Below are positions 1 through 6,896 of a DNA stretch of 12,466 nucleotides, one piece after another. Under the pieces are notes generated by a model. That model had not been told where the DNA came from and searched no databases. It saw only the letters and a program-made list of their open reading frames with translations. The stretch is taken from positions 1 to 12,466 of the forward strand of contig JAMPAE010000025.1 in NCBI GenBank assembly GCA_023667385.1, given 5' to 3'. Numbering within the stretch: position 1 is the first letter of the stretch; every line of letters starts with the position of its first letter. Source of the DNA: Ruminococcus sp. (GTDB lineage: Bacteria > Bacillota > Clostridia > Oscillospirales > Acutalibacteraceae). The translations under genes were made by a program, and so were the position numbers.

Positions 1-1
1 G

Positions 2-364
2 GTTGCAGAAAGCATTGTGACCTTTGTTCCGATTTATTTTCTTGCAGAATGCACAGTCGGCGATATTATCGGCCTGATTTTGGCGAAAATAAGTTTTGGA
101 TTCCTGTTTATCGGTGTCAATCTGATTTTGCAGCGATTTTTCGGCAACGGTGGAAACAAGGTGCTGATTATGTTTTTGTATATTTTCATTGCAATGCTGG
201 CCTGTGTGCCGTCAATCGCAATTTATGCGGTGATGGCGGTCACAGTGTATGTTATTCCGTCAATTACGTTTATAATTATGTCGGCAGTGAATGTTGTGAT
301 GGCAGGAATCATCATTTTCTGTTGCCGCAATGTGCTTCAAACGGCTGAATATAACAACAAATAA
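2..364 (+). CDS. C-terminal part of a multi-pass membrane protein, possibly an ABC exporter permease (5' partial)
   Basis: The reading frame is open from the first bases of the window, so the N-terminus lies upstream; a GTG at 17 is in frame but has no clear ribosome binding site and I do not take it as the start. About 120 residues are visible, with three or four hydrophobic membrane segments separated by short loops and a short polar C-terminus. The pattern (a GDIIGLILAKISFG loop and helix, a helix ending in CRNVLQ, then a short polar tail) resembles from memory the end of the putative ABC exporter family (PF16962), but the match is by eye only. The stop lies 15 bases before rfbA on the same strand, so the two are probably cotranscribed. 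If it is an exporter permease, its ATPase partner would be expected upstream, outside the window. It could equally be another permease type. Confidence 0.5.
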   Translation, partial: VAESIVTFVPIYFLAECTVGDIIGLILAKISFGFLFIGVNLILQRFFGNGGNKVLIMFLYIFIAMLACVPSIAIYAVMAVTVYVIPSITFIIMSAVNVVMAGIIIFCCRNVLQTAEYNNK

Positions 365-379
365 GAAAAGGGGAAAAGC

Positions 380-1264
380 ATGAAAGGAATTATTCTTGCA
401 GGTGGTTCGGGAACAAGGCTCTATCCAATCACAATGGTAACATCGAAGCAATTACTCCCGATTTACGATAAGCCAATGATTTTTTATCCGCTTTCAACGC
501 TTATGATGGCAGGCATAAGGGATATACTGATTATTTCCACGCCTGCGGATTTGCCGAACTTTGAGCGTCTTTTAGGCGACGGAAGCAACTTCGGCATTAA
601 TCTTTCTTATGCTGAGCAGCCGTCACCCGATGGACTTGCTCAAGCTTTTATCATCGGTGAGGATTTCATTGGTGACGATGCGTGTGCAATGGTGCTCGGC
701 GATAACATTTTTTATGGTAACGGCTTTAGCAAGCTGCTTAAAAGTGCCGCTGCTGATGCAGAAAAAGGAATTTCAACAATTTTCGGCTATTATGTTGATG
801 ATCCAGAACGCTTTGGCGTTGTTGAATTTGATGAAAACGAAAAAGTTGTTTCAATTGAGGAAAAACCGAAGCAGCCAAAGTCTAATTACTGTGTCACAGG
901 GCTGTATTTTTATGACAACACGGTTTGCGAAAAAGCAAAAAAAGTCAAGCCATCTGCAAGAAACGAGCTTGAAATTACCGACCTGAATCTGCTTTATCTT
1001 CAGCAGGGTAACCTCAATGTGAAGCTGCTTGGCAGAGGTTTTGCCTGGCTCGACACGGGTACAGTTGAAAGCCTGAATGAGGCAGCAGATTTTGTCAGAA
1101 TTGTTGAGCGAAGCCAGTCTGTCATGATTTCAGCTCCTGAAGAGATTGCGTTTAATGCAGGCTGGATAACAAGAGACAGACTGCTTGAATGTGCCGAGAA
1201 ATACGGTAAATCGCCGTATGGCGCTCACCTGAAAAAAGTTGCCGAGGGCAGATATAAATACTAA
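380..1264 (+). CDS. rfbA: Glucose-1-phosphate thymidylyltransferase
   Basis: Catalyses dTTP + glucose-1-phosphate to dTDP-glucose + pyrophosphate in the cytoplasm, the first step of dTDP-L-rhamnose synthesis and of other dTDP-sugars for surface polysaccharide. The 294 residues equal the usual RmlA length. Visible signature: the N-terminal nucleotide-binding loop LAGGSGTRLYPIT (residues 6-18), followed by SKQLLPIYDKPMIFYPL (22-38), the VLGDNIFYG block with metal-binding Asp108, the sugar-binding EEKP (160-163), and WLDTGT with Asp225. The ATG at 380 is preceded by a purine-rich AAAAGGGGA ribosome binding site. It follows the membrane-protein gene by 15 bases and ends at a bidirectional hairpin terminator. 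No rfbB, rfbC or rfbD is visible in the window, so the rest of the rhamnose pathway must be elsewhere or upstream. Function is secure. Confidence 0.97.
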   Translation: MKGIILAGGSGTRLYPITMVTSKQLLPIYDKPMIFYPLSTLMMAGIRDILIISTPADLPNFERLLGDGSNFGINLSYAEQPSPDGLAQAFIIGEDFIGDDACAMVLGDNIFYGNGFSKLLKSAAADAEKGISTIFGYYVDDPERFGVVEFDENEKVVSIEEKPKQPKSNYCVTGLYFYDNTVCEKAKKVKPSARNELEITDLNLLYLQQGNLNVKLLGRGFAWLDTGTVESLNEAADFVRIVERSQSVMISAPEEIAFNAGWITRDRLLECAEKYGKSPYGAHLKKVAEGRYKY

Positions 1265-1266
1265 TA

Positions 1267-1305
1267 AAAAATCATGGACTGTCTAAACGGCAATCCATGA
1301 TTTTT
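1267..1305. terminator. Bidirectional intrinsic terminator between rfbA and the esterase gene
   Basis: Perfect 12-base inverted repeat, AAAAATCATGGA (1267-1278) and TCCATGATTTTT (1294-1305), around a 15-base loop. The A/T-rich ends supply a U-run in either direction. It begins two bases after the rfbA stop and lies 27 bases from the stop of the convergent esterase gene, so it can terminate both. Confidence 0.85.
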
Positions 1306-1332
1306 ATTGTGTATATAGGTAATTATTGTCAG

Positions 1333-2637
1333 TTAAATCTTTCCGGCATACCGAAGATTCATGATTTCATCAGCTAAATCCTTGGCGGCAATATAGTTTG
1401 ATTCAGCGCCCGGGTGACCTGAAATCACAACCGGGTTTTCGCCCATTTTGAAATCAATTTTTGTGCTTGAAATTTTGCTGTCAGCGGTTTCAATGACATA
1501 TTCATCAATTGCAGTTTCAATTGACGGGAACAGTGAATTGTTCATGTCGCCGAGTACGCAGAGAATATATGCATCCGGGTTCTTCTCACGAACAAGGGTA
1601 ATCAGACGCTTATATTCACTGACAAACACGGCTCTGCGCTCAATGGTTTTGCAATAGGAAGCGTCGTTTGTGCCAAGGTTAATCACAACAAGGTTGGGTA
1701 CATAGTCATCGCTGTTCCATTCATCAGAAATCAGGTCGGTTTCGTCAAACTGTTTGTTGGTGATGGCTTTGTCATAGTATTTGAAAATGGTTGCGTCTTC
1801 ATTGCGTCTGCCGCTGGTTGTGTAGCCCGATGCAACGCCATAGCCGGCAAAGGCAACTGCACTGTAATCTGCGCCGAGCATTTTGCTTGTGATGTAAGCA
1901 TAGGATTTGGCGAAGTTTTCTGTTCTTGTTGAAAATCCTGCATTTCTTCTCGGCTCGTCAATGCCGAATCCGCAGGTGATGGAATCGCCGATAAACTCAA
2001 TTTTAAATGGCTTTTGTGCTGTTGGCGAAATCTCATTTTCACCAAAAACTTTAATCTGCCCAATGCCGCAGCTTGAGTGCATGGATTCCGAAAGCTTAAC
2101 AACGCTGACGGTTGTTTTGCCCAAAAAGCGCTCAAGGTCAACGTGAATCGTGGTTTCGTTCTTTTCAAGGCAGATGTCATAAACAAGGCAGTCATCGGCA
2201 AAAATTGCAACTCTCGGCTTGTGGTTATTGGTGATATACGCATTATTTTCGCTGAGCAGTGTGATTTCAACGGCGTTGGCATCGCAGTTGAATTCAATTC
2301 CACTGCCGGACATCGACATCCATCTTTCGCCGCTTTGATAGACTGTTCTGCCAATCGGCTTAACAAACGTTGAGCTTGGCTCAAATGTGAGTGTGTTTGC
2401 AGAATAGGTGACGTCGGTTTCAGTTTCCAATGTTATATCACTGTCAACGATGTATGCAAGGCTTTCACTTTCCGTTGTGAAATATCCGCTGTAATCGCCG
2501 ATGGAAAGTTCAGCCGTTGTTGCTTTCAGTCCGAAGCCGTTCAAAAGCGTTCCGTTTTCGCCCTGAAGCGCAAATGAAATTATCACCGCAAAAAATAATA
2601 TTATTATGCAAACCATTGTTACTGTGGATTTTTTCAT
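1333..2637 (-). CDS. Membrane-anchored or secreted SGNH hydrolase, carbohydrate esterase family 2 type
   Basis: Predicted esterase removing acetyl groups from carbohydrate outside the cell. From the chosen ATG it has 434 residues: a signal-anchor or signal peptide (about 8-24, no lipobox), a beta-rich domain (about 95-200) resembling the CE2 N-terminal jelly roll (GRTVY, WMSMSGSGIEF), and an SGNH domain from about 212. Catalytic blocks: GDSIT with nucleophile Ser219, GTND (322-325) and SGHPG with His408. The position three before the histidine, often the triad Asp in SGNH enzymes, is Ile; loss of this Asp is known in some CE2 enzymes. The frame stays open 24 codons further to a TTG at 2709, but a good promoter occupies that stretch, so translation most likely starts at 2637. 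An AAAGGA lies 15 bases upstream, rather far. The substrate (xylan, other polysaccharide or cell-wall sugar) cannot be told. Confidence 0.85.
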   Translation of the reverse strand: MKKSTVTMVCIIILFFAVIISFALQGENGTLLNGFGLKATTAELSIGDYSGYFTTESESLAYIVDSDITLETETDVTYSANTLTFEPSSTFVKPIGRTVYQSGERWMSMSGSGIEFNCDANAVEITLLSENNAYITNNHKPRVAIFADDCLVYDICLEKNETTIHVDLERFLGKTTVSVVKLSESMHSSCGIGQIKVFGENEISPTAQKPFKIEFIGDSITCGFGIDEPRRNAGFSTRTENFAKSYAYITSKMLGADYSAVAFAGYGVASGYTTSGRRNEDATIFKYYDKAITNKQFDETDLISDEWNSDDYVPNLVVINLGTNDASYCKTIERRAVFVSEYKRLITLVREKNPDAYILCVLGDMNNSLFPSIETAIDEYVIETADSKISSTKIDFKMGENPVVISGHPGAESNYIAAKDLADEIMNLRYAGKI

Positions 2638-2680
2638 TGGTATATCAGTCGTTCCTTTGCTGAATTTTTCATGTTTTCCC

Positions 2681-2709
2681 ATTCTACCACAATATGAGAA
2701 TAAAATCAA
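2681..2709 (-). promoter_or_regulatory. Promoter of the CE2-type esterase gene
   Basis: Read leftward: -35 TTGATT (2709-2704), 17-base spacer, -10 TAGAAT (2686-2681). It lies 44 bases upstream of the chosen ATG at 2637, inside what would be the N-terminal extension if translation began at TTG 2709. This supports the shorter protein. Confidence 0.6.
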
Positions 2710-2766
2710 TCTCCGGTTTTATTGACTTAAATTCATTTATTGGTTATTACGCCGAATTTACCTGCA

Positions 2767-2780
2767 AATTACTGGTAATT
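2767..2780. promoter_or_regulatory. Short palindrome upstream of the propeller-gene promoter (possible operator)
   Basis: AATTAC-TG-GTAATT, a 6-base inverted repeat with a 2-base centre. It ends seven bases before the -35 box at 2788, between the two divergent promoters. The position suits a regulator site, but AT-rich palindromes of this size arise by chance, so this is tentative. Confidence 0.25.
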
Positions 2781-2787
2781 ATCACTG

Positions 2788-2816
2788 TTGATAGTTTGGC
2801 TGTTATTTAGTATAAT
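2788..2816 (+). promoter_or_regulatory. Strong housekeeping promoter of the three-gene rightward unit
   Basis: -35 TTGATA (2788-2793), 17-base spacer, -10 TATAAT (2811-2816): one mismatch to consensus in total. An AAGGAG ribosome binding site follows at 2834-2839, eight bases before the ATG at 2848. It should drive the propeller-like gene and, by readthrough, the TIGR04076 and GtrA genes. Confidence 0.8.
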
Positions 2817-2847
2817 CATATCATCAAAAAGATAAGGAGAAAACACA

Positions 2848-3954
2848 ATGGACGCATTCAACAATTTGGCAAACAAGTTTTTTGCGATAGTTTCTGCAAT
2901 TATCATTGCATTGACAGCTTCGAACATGGTCATCACGCCGCCCAACACTGAGGATTCAACAAAGCTCAGTCAAACAAAGGTGGTTCTTGATTCATGCATA
3001 CCTGACAGTCAGTTGAAAGATTTTTATGCTAACATGGAAAACGGCTTCACAATCCCCGGACTTCAGGAGGGCTTCGTTCCGCAGGGAATCTTCTTTGACG
3101 AAGCACATCAGGTATTCCTTGTCTCAGGCTATTACAACGGCAAAACCATGCCGTCAAGAATTGTTGTTGTTGACAACAACGGCAATTTTGTGAAATCCGT
3201 TGGCGCAGTCAGCAGTAAGGGCAACAAGGCATATGGCCATTTCGGCGGTGTTGCAGTTTATAAAGACAATGTTTATGTTGCAACCACAACGGTTACTCAT
3301 GTTCTTTCACTTGGCGAAATTCTTGCAGCAGATGATGACGATTACGTATTGATTCAGGGTGAGCTTTACACTGATGTTACCTGCTCCTATGTAAACGTAT
3401 GTGATGATGTTATGTACATCGGCGAATACAAGGATAAAACGGTTGACGGCGTAATCAAATCACCGCACAAAACAATTTCAAAAAGCGGAGAAATTTTCTT
3501 TGCAAGATGCAACGCATTTGAGCTTGATGAAAACGGAAGGTTCGGCATTAAGAGCGACAAAATCGATGCTGAAAACTTCATTACGCCTGATTACACAATC
3601 GCAACCGACCTCAAGGTGCAGGGTATGGCGAAGCTTCAAAACGGAATGTTTGCATTCACTTCATCTGTCACAAGCGTCAGCAACTCAAAAATTTATGTTT
3701 ATAATGATGTGACGGCAAAAGAATCCACATCAACAGTTGATATTAATTCAACAGATGTTCCGCTTTACTTTTGCACAAGAAGCCAAAAGGTAGACACCCT
3801 CAAGGTTCCTCCGATGATTGAAGAAATGGCTCTTTATCCCGATGGCAGTGTCTATATTCTGTCGGAATCCGCAGCCTCTGCATATCGTGAAAGAACCAAA
3901 AATCCAATTGACTTTGCAATGAAATGGAACATTCTTTCCCAATTATCAAAGTAA
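2848..3954 (+). CDS. Secreted or anchored beta-propeller-like protein of unknown function
   Basis: 368 residues. The start ATG has a strong AAGGAG site at 2834-2839. One hydrophobic segment at about residues 9-30 acts as a signal peptide or uncleaved anchor; the rest is polar and should be outside the membrane. The body has repeating short beta-strand blocks (for example GFVPQGIFF, LVSGYYNG, SRIVVVDNNG, GHFGGVAVYKDNVYVAT, VQGMAKLQNGMFAFTSS, EEMALYPDGSVYILSES), a pattern typical of propeller folds such as SMP-30/NHL or YncE. Similar secreted proteins of unknown function occur in Firmicutes and Actinobacteria, as far as I recall. No catalytic motif is recognised. It is the first gene of a unit with a TIGR04076 protein and a GtrA protein. 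A binding or scaffold role at the envelope is possible but unproven. Confidence 0.75.
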   Translation: MDAFNNLANKFFAIVSAIIIALTASNMVITPPNTEDSTKLSQTKVVLDSCIPDSQLKDFYANMENGFTIPGLQEGFVPQGIFFDEAHQVFLVSGYYNGKTMPSRIVVVDNNGNFVKSVGAVSSKGNKAYGHFGGVAVYKDNVYVATTTVTHVLSLGEILAADDDDYVLIQGELYTDVTCSYVNVCDDVMYIGEYKDKTVDGVIKSPHKTISKSGEIFFARCNAFELDENGRFGIKSDKIDAENFITPDYTIATDLKVQGMAKLQNGMFAFTSSVTSVSNSKIYVYNDVTAKESTSTVDINSTDVPLYFCTRSQKVDTLKVPPMIEEMALYPDGSVYILSESAASAYRERTKNPIDFAMKWNILSQLSK

Positions 3955-3978
3955 CAGTTCAGCGTAACCAAAAACGTG

Positions 3979-4011
3979 AAAAGCTGCTGAAAAATCGGCG
4001 GCTTTTTCAGC
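3979..4011 (+). promoter_or_regulatory. Intergenic hairpin with two competing folds, possible attenuator
   Basis: Two alternative stems share the same T-run. Fold A: AAAAGCTGC (3979-3987) with GCGGCTTTT (3998-4006), one G-U pair, followed by one more T, terminator-like. Fold B: GCTGAAAAA (3986-3994) with TTTTTCAGC (4003-4011), perfect 9 bp. The structure ends just before the AAAGGAG site of the next gene (4013-4019), so it could lower readthrough, protect mRNA ends or affect initiation. Confidence 0.45.
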
Positions 4012-4026
4012 GAAAGGAGCAACAAA

Positions 4027-4290
4027 GTGAAGAGACCTAAAATCACAATCACCCTTGTTGACCGCAAAGGTGATGTGCCTTGCCACAGAGGTCACAAAAT
4101 CGGTGATAGCTTTGATTTCGATACCGAACGTGGCAAGCTTTGCCCAATGGCGATGCACGTAGCATTCCCTTATGTTGACATTTTGCGCTATGGCGGGGAA
4201 ATCCCGAATCAGCCAAGCGGCACAGCAGTTTTTTCCTGCCCCGATGCGGATACGCTGAACATTTTTAAAATTGAGCGAACAGATGATTAA
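4027..4290 (+). CDS. TIGR04076 family small protein
   Basis: An 87-residue soluble protein with no signal peptide or membrane segment. It starts at GTG 4027, placed seven bases after a strong AAAGGAG site (4013-4019). The order of motifs, an N-terminal beta strand (KITITLV), CHRGHKIGDSF (19-29), CPMAMHVAFPYVDILRYGGE (39-58) and SCPD (70-73), matches what I remember of TIGR04076, a small family of unknown function common in Clostridia. Cys19, His20, His23, Cys39 and Cys71 could bind a metal or be redox-active; this is inference from residue type only. It lies 72 bases after the propeller-like gene and about 40 bases before the GtrA gene and is probably cotranscribed with both. Confidence 0.8.
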   Translation: MKRPKITITLVDRKGDVPCHRGHKIGDSFDFDTERGKLCPMAMHVAFPYVDILRYGGEIPNQPSGTAVFSCPDADTLNIFKIERTDD

Positions 4291-4329
4291 CGGTGCAAAA
4301 CCGCAATGAATAACCACAGAAAGGAAGCC

Positions 4330-4887
4330 ATGAAAAACATGAGCAAAAATCAAACAGAAAATAAAACCGCCAAGACTGCGGTAAATGAAGAAAAATTCAC
4401 CTCGAAGCACCAAACGCTTTGGCAGTTTGTGAAATTTCTTGTCTTTTCTCAGCTTGCAGGCTTGGTTGAGCTTGTTTCATTCGCAATTTTGAACAACATA
4501 CTTCCCGGAAAGCTGCCCGGAGATTTTGATGTTTTTGTGTTCCACTATACCAACGACAAAGGGCTTTGCCTTGGTGCATTTGTTGCATTTTTCGTTTCGG
4601 CTGTGCTTGCAGAAATCGTTTCGTTCCTTGTTAACCGCAAAGCAACGTTCAACGCAAACAATAATTTCGCCAAAAGTGCAATTGCTTATTCCGCCCTCAT
4701 TATTGTTGTCATTTGCCTGAAAACATGGATTGTGACTGTGCTTACTCCTGTTGTTGAAAGCATCACAAGCATGAGCTTGCTCATTGAATGGATTCCGAAG
4801 CTTGCATCAATGGTCATTGCGTTTGCAATTATTTTCCCAATGAACAAATTCGTAATCATGAAGCACACCGATTCAGCAGAAGAATAA
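4330..4887 (+). CDS. GtrA family membrane protein
   Basis: GtrA-type proteins are small four-helix membrane proteins, several of which help move polyprenyl-phosphate-linked sugars across the membrane for surface polysaccharide or teichoic acid decoration. From this start the protein has 185 residues: a polar cytoplasmic N-terminus of about 25 residues, then four hydrophobic segments at about 34-56, 80-101, 118-139 and 155-171. The family hallmark SFLVNRKATF (98-107) follows helix 2, and FPMNKFVIMK ends helix 4. Three ATGs are possible: 4306 (no ribosome site), 4330 (AAAGGA only four bases upstream) and 4339 (13 bases from it); I chose 4330. An extra loop between helices 1 and 2 (about 60-78) is longer than in minimal GtrA proteins. 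The substrate is unknown; the nearby rfbA and esterase genes fit an envelope-sugar role. Confidence 0.85.
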   Translation: MKNMSKNQTENKTAKTAVNEEKFTSKHQTLWQFVKFLVFSQLAGLVELVSFAILNNILPGKLPGDFDVFVFHYTNDKGLCLGAFVAFFVSAVLAEIVSFLVNRKATFNANNNFAKSAIAYSALIIVVICLKTWIVTVLTPVVESITSMSLLIEWIPKLASMVIAFAIIFPMNKFVIMKHTDSAEE

Positions 4888-4904
4888 GCCTAATTTCAAA
4901 GGTC

Positions 4905-4931
4905 ACCCGTCCGAATGCTTTTCAGACGGGT
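4905..4931 (+). terminator. Probable terminator after the GtrA gene
   Basis: Inverted repeat ACCCGTCCGAA (4905-4915) and TTCAGACGGGT (4921-4931), eleven positions with one C/A mismatch, around a 5-base loop. The tail CTTGTC is not a strong U-run, so termination may be partial. Confidence 0.55.
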
Positions 4932-4932
4932 C

Positions 4933-4962
4933 TTGTCATATCCGTGAACTGTGAAACATAAA
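4933..4962 (+). promoter_or_regulatory. Possible promoter of the M23 peptidase gene
   Basis: TTGTCA (4933-4938), 18-base spacer, CATAAA (4957-4962). The -35 is good and the -10 weak. It begins immediately after the preceding hairpin and lies about 40 bases before the GTG start at 5000. Confidence 0.35.
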
Positions 4963-4985
4963 ATTAACAAGTTGAAGTTTCATGG

Positions 4986-4991
4986 AAGGGG
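4986..4991 (+). promoter_or_regulatory. Ribosome binding site that decides the M23 start
   Basis: AAGGGG, within GGAAGGGG, sits eight bases before GTG 5000. It lies inside the reading frame that would begin at ATG 4982, which itself has no ribosome site upstream. This favours the GTG as the true start. Confidence 0.6.
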
Positions 4992-4999
4992 CGGCTGAC

Positions 5000-6058
5000 G
5001 TGGTAATAAAACTTCGGAAAATGCGTGTTTTGGCAGGCGTGGCGGCTTTCACGGCAGCGGCTTGTTGTTTGCTTCTGGCTTATAATTCAGCATCCGCCGA
5101 AGCTGAACCCGAAAAGAAATACATCAAATGGGTGGAGCTTAATGTCTCTTATCAGGCTTTGAAAGACACCATGCAGCTTGACATTGACACCTACGACAAG
5201 CTATATCACATAAGCTGGATTGATTCACTTTCATATTTAGCGTGTAAAAACGGTAACAACTGGAAGTCATATAAAAGCAGTAATCTCCAGGTGATGGTTG
5301 ATACTCTGGGCGACAACTACACCGTTGAGGACATCATCGGTGATAATCAGTATTTTTCCTATTATCATCAGGCGTTTTCTGCCGCTCTGGGAGGAATCCT
5401 CGGTGAATATGAAAAGCAGGTGCCTGACGGTAACGGCGGCAAAAAAATCAAAAAGGGCTATGGCATCGTTGCCTACAGCCCGGTTGCGGAAGGCTTTTCC
5501 TATAGTCATTATGATGATTTCGGTAACTCACGCACCTATGGATACCGAAGAACACATCTCGGCAATGACCTGCTCGGCTATGTCGGAACGCCGATTGTTG
5601 CCGTTGAGGGCGGCACTGTTGAGTGTTATGGCTGGAATCAATATGGCGGCTGGCGGCTCGGCATACGCTCATTTGACGGCAAACGATCCTATTATTACGC
5701 TCATCTGCGAAAGGATCACCCTTATCACGCCGATATTAAACAGGGCAGCGTTGTCAAAGCGGGGCAGGTGATTGGCTACATGGGCATGACGGGGTATTCC
5801 GCAACGGAAAACGTCAACGGTATGACAGTTCCGCACCTGCATTTTGGTTTGCAGCTTATTTTTGATGAAAGCCAAAAAGAGGGTACAAACCAAATTTGGC
5901 TGGATGTATATAACCTTGTCAAACTTCTTTCAGCGAATCGTGCAACGGTTGTCAAAAATGAGCAAACAAAGGATTATTTCAGAAAATATGACATCATTGA
6001 CAAACGTTACCCGCCTGAGCTTCAAAAATATGCCGATGAAGATGAGATAATTACTTGA
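5000..6058 (+). CDS. Secreted M23 family metallopeptidase (LytM-type endopeptidase)
   Basis: Predicted zinc endopeptidase cutting peptide cross-links of peptidoglycan outside the cell. From GTG 5000 it has 352 residues: a basic N-terminus, a hydrophobic stretch and a signal peptidase I type site (SASA, cut after residue 33), then an alpha-helical domain (about 40-140) and the M23 domain (about 165-285). Zinc and catalytic residues are all present: HLGND (His186, Asp190), YAHL (His235) and HLHFG (His279, His281). The helical N-terminal domain with FSYYHQAFSAALGG and the C-terminal tail after the catalytic domain (about 290-352) match, from memory, a conserved clostridial M23 architecture rather than a bare LytM unit. 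An upstream ATG (4982) exists, but the ribosome site points to the GTG. It is a single gene between its own possible promoter and the exporter promoter that overlaps its stop codon. Its role may be cell-wall remodelling; a sporulation link cannot be excluded. Confidence 0.9.
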   Translation: MVIKLRKMRVLAGVAAFTAAACCLLLAYNSASAEAEPEKKYIKWVELNVSYQALKDTMQLDIDTYDKLYHISWIDSLSYLACKNGNNWKSYKSSNLQVMVDTLGDNYTVEDIIGDNQYFSYYHQAFSAALGGILGEYEKQVPDGNGGKKIKKGYGIVAYSPVAEGFSYSHYDDFGNSRTYGYRRTHLGNDLLGYVGTPIVAVEGGTVECYGWNQYGGWRLGIRSFDGKRSYYYAHLRKDHPYHADIKQGSVVKAGQVIGYMGMTGYSATENVNGMTVPHLHFGLQLIFDESQKEGTNQIWLDVYNLVKLLSANRATVVKNEQTKDYFRKYDIIDKRYPPELQKYADEDEIIT

Positions 6059-6083
6059 CTTAGCCGATGATGGAGAATATAAT
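6055..6083 (+). promoter_or_regulatory. Promoter of the ThrE-type exporter pair, overlapping the M23 stop codon
   Basis: -35 TTGACT (6055-6060), 17-base spacer, -10 TATAAT (6078-6083). The TGA stop of the M23 gene (6056-6058) lies within the -35 box. A GGAGAG ribosome site (6104-6109) precedes the ATG at 6114. Confidence 0.75.
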
Positions 6084-6113
6084 TCAAACATAAAAACGAT
6101 TACGGAGAGAAAT

Positions 6114-6881
6114 ATGACACAGGAAGTAGAAACCACAAAAGATCAAATTCTCGGCCTTGCGATGGACATCGGCAAAAGCATGATTACCTGTGGAGCTGAG
6201 ATTAACAGAGTTGAGGAAACAATCATTCGTGTTTGCCGTGCTTATAACATGGTGCAGATTGATGTTTTCTCAATCATTTCAATGATTAACGTGACGGTCA
6301 CTGACGAAAAAGGCAGCACATTTTCGCAGATGCGCCGTGTTTATTCATCGTCAACAAATTTCGGCAAGCTTGAAAGGCTCAACGCACTTTCAAGGAAAAT
6401 TTGCGAAACGAACCTGACAATTGAGCAGGCAAGGGCAGAGCTTAACGAAATCAACACTGAAAAAAAGAAGTTTCATCTCACGGCCTGCGTTGGAAGTATG
6501 CTTGCGGCCGGAGGCTTTGCAATTTTCTTTGGCGGCTCAATTTTGGATGCTTTGGCAGCAATGCCGATTGCAGTTGTGATTTACCTGATGAACACTTTCA
6601 TCAAAACACGTGGCATGAACAAGCTGTTTTACACGGCTCTTTGTTCGGCTATTTGCGGTTTTATGGCGTTCTTTTTTGTGAAAATCGGCTTTGGTGATAA
6701 CCCTGCAATGATTATGATTGGAGACATCATGCTGATCATTCCGGGTCTGATGCTCATCAATTCCATTCGTGAAATGCTTTGCGGTGACCTTATGTCGGGC
6801 TTGCTTCGCATGACAGAATCAATTGTGCTTTCAATGTCAATCGCCTGCGGTTTTGCCGTCCCGATTCTGATTTTGTCGTGA
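6114..6881 (+). CDS. Threonine/serine exporter family protein, N-terminal-type subunit (ThrE N-half / DUF1212, YjjP-like)
   Basis: One half of a split ThrE-type exporter in the cytoplasmic membrane. Its 255 residues comprise a soluble N-terminal region (1-118) with the family block GKSMITCGAEINRVEETI (20-37) and a C-terminal part with about five membrane segments (about 122-255). The conserved DIMLIIPGLMLINSIREM (204-221) fits the DUF1212 signature. In Corynebacterium the two halves are one protein that exports threonine and serine; in E. coli the separate YjjP and YjjB together are linked to succinate export. The substrate here is therefore uncertain. It has a strong promoter and ribosome site and is followed after 15 bases by the partner gene. 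Confidence 0.88.
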   Translation: MTQEVETTKDQILGLAMDIGKSMITCGAEINRVEETIIRVCRAYNMVQIDVFSIISMINVTVTDEKGSTFSQMRRVYSSSTNFGKLERLNALSRKICETNLTIEQARAELNEINTEKKKFHLTACVGSMLAAGGFAIFFGGSILDALAAMPIAVVIYLMNTFIKTRGMNKLFYTALCSAICGFMAFFFVKIGFGDNPAMIMIGDIMLIIPGLMLINSIREMLCGDLMSGLLRMTESIVLSMSIACGFAVPILILS

Positions 6882-6896
6882 TGGGAGGGCGAAACA

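Noticed and set aside
1731..2384. Leftward open frame of about 217 codons in another frame inside the esterase gene
   Set aside because: It overlaps the SGNH and CE2 domains out of frame and its composition is typical of an out-of-frame shadow.
2638..2709. N-terminal extension of the esterase from TTG 2709
   Set aside because: The extension contains a good promoter (TTGATT, 17 bases, TAGAAT), and the hydrophobic signal region begins naturally just after the ATG at 2637.
3946..4413. Leftward open frame of about 155 codons across the TIGR04076 gene
   Set aside because: It is antisense to the TIGR04076 gene and the start of the GtrA gene, both with good family matches, and shows no family features.
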